Positions 4,667 through 5,049 of a stretch of 5,049 nucleotides of DNA are shown here, piece after piece. The number at the start of each line of letters is the position of its first letter. Positions within the stretch are counted from its first letter, which is position 1. Source of the stretch: CAXMQS01 sp964195995 (lineage in GTDB: Bacteria > Actinomycetota > Acidimicrobiia > Spongiisociales > JAOTWH01); the NCBI GenBank assembly GCA_964195995.1, contig CAXMQS010000040.1:1-5049 (forward strand). The letters run 5' to 3'. A program made the position numbers and the translations under genes. A model generated the notes under the pieces. It was not told where the DNA came from. It ran no database searches and saw only the letters and a list, made by a program, of their open reading frames with translations.

Positions 4667-5043
4667 GATCCCGTGCTCTGCACCTTCGAGATGGCCGTCG
4701 GCGCGAATCCGGGTGGCGCCGCGGAACCACCACCACCACCACCACCACCACCACCACTGCCCTGCACGACAACGGTCTGGGTGATGACTCGCGGCGGAGG
4801 CGGCGGGGCAGGAGTGAATCGGATGATCAGCAAACCGTCCTCAGGCGCTGTCGGCATCACCTCGAGGGCCTGGGTAACTGGCGCCGCAGCCTCAGCTGGT
4901 CCGTCGGTGGTCTCAGGAGCGGCGGCAGCGGAGGGGGCGACCGTTTGGGTAGCGAGAACCGATACGACCCAGGCGATCGCAGCGGCGGTCCAAGCCGTTA
5001 TCCGCGCCCACCGGGTGGGAAACAGGCGTTTGATGATCATCAC
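4663..5043 (-). CDS. Membrane-anchored or secreted Pro/Gly-rich small protein in the ApbE operon
   Basis: I do not recognise this 126-residue protein as a named family. The N-terminus is positively charged (KR, R, R within 4-14) and is followed by a hydrophobic segment (about 16-33) and an alanine-rich stretch ending near APSAAAA. This suits either a cleaved signal peptide, with a possible cut near residue 42, or a membrane anchor. After an acidic Ala/Pro/Glu region come a strand-like DGLLIIRF (69-76), a proline run (P80-P84), a second strand-like VITQTVVVQ (86-94), then a ten-glycine run (97-106) flanked by serines and a short tail. No FMN-binding domain, heme motif or cysteine is seen. Starts: GTG at 5043 or ATG at 5040; the frame stays open to the window edge, so the true start could lie beyond it. 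The stop overlaps the ApbE start by 4 bp. Given the operon, it could be an exported partner, linker or scaffold for a flavin/heme electron path; this is inference from position only. Confidence 0.75.
   Translation of the reverse strand: MMIIKRLFPTRWARITAWTAAAIAWVVSVLATQTVAPSAAAAPETTDGPAEAAAPVTQALEVMPTAPEDGLLIIRFTPAPPPPPRVITQTVVVQGSGGGGGGGGGGSAAPPGFAPTAISKVQSTGS
4726..4755. repeat. Perfect trinucleotide microsatellite (ACC)10, coding poly-Gly on the minus strand
   Basis: Ten exact ACC units (GGT on the minus strand) encode ten glycines in the small operon protein, flanked by AGT (Ser) and TCC (Ser). Every glycine uses GGT although the surroundings prefer GGC, as expected for slippage-made repeats and not for selection on the protein alone. 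Gain or loss of units keeps the frame, so the linker length can vary without breaking the gene or its overlap with apbE. Confidence 0.95.
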
Positions 5044-5049
5044 TCTGGT

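Noticed and set aside
4726..4755. Repeat block considered as CRISPR or as an origin iteron array
   Set aside because: It is a simple 3-base tandem repeat without spacers, in frame inside a gene, so a coding microsatellite explains it.
4050..4784. Plus-strand open frame of 244 codons ending with a ten-histidine run
   Set aside because: The histidines are the (ACC)10 repeat read in another frame as CAC. The frame is Ser/Arg/Ala-rich and antisense to the conserved apbE, so neither a His-rich metal protein nor a cloning tag is supported.

Overview
The window is GC-rich bacterial DNA with compact gene packing, GTG starts, 4-bp stop/start overlaps and a promoter that would give an almost leaderless mRNA. 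Together with the protein types (an ApbE with an AEAxAK-type metal segment, a DEAD-box helicase with an ARGIH motif V), this points to an actinobacterium, perhaps of the Acidimicrobiia kind. That placement is inference from style; no rRNA or marker gene is present.

Left edge (1-225): the last 45 codons of a plus-strand gene that looks like a YCII-related (DGPF-type) small protein, followed by a good intrinsic terminator. Everything else lies on the minus strand and is read from right to left.

Right edge (3231-5043): three tightly overlapping minus-strand genes form a redox-type operon. In order of transcription they are a small membrane-anchored or secreted protein with a proline run and a ten-glycine run encoded by a perfect trinucleotide microsatellite; an ApbE-type FAD:protein FMN transferase; and a five-helix ferric-reductase-like heme b membrane protein with two histidine pairs. 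ApbE attaches FMN covalently to exported flavoproteins, and the heme protein would pass electrons across the membrane to such a flavoprotein. The expected FMN-binding acceptor domain is not in the window. The bases at the right edge could encode the end of a further upstream gene that overlaps the first visible one.

Middle (1178-3230): a 224-bp gap holds a possible promoter and a structured leader. It precedes a DEAD-box RNA helicase of 513 residues that carries a basic linker and a canonical RRM RNA-binding domain at its C-terminus. Behind it, with its own strong ribosome binding site, comes a 73-residue small protein that I cannot name but that looks like a small beta-barrel. The two may form an RNA-handling unit.

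Left middle (226-1134): a 302-residue two-domain GNAT acetyltransferase with its own possible promoter, convergent with the YCII-like gene.

The most interesting items are the poly-Gly/poly-Pro partner in the ApbE/heme operon, the helicase-RRM fusion with a possibly regulated leader, and the unnamed small protein next to it. No mobile element, CRISPR array, tRNA or rRNA was seen, and no gene-free stretch exceeds 300 bases.
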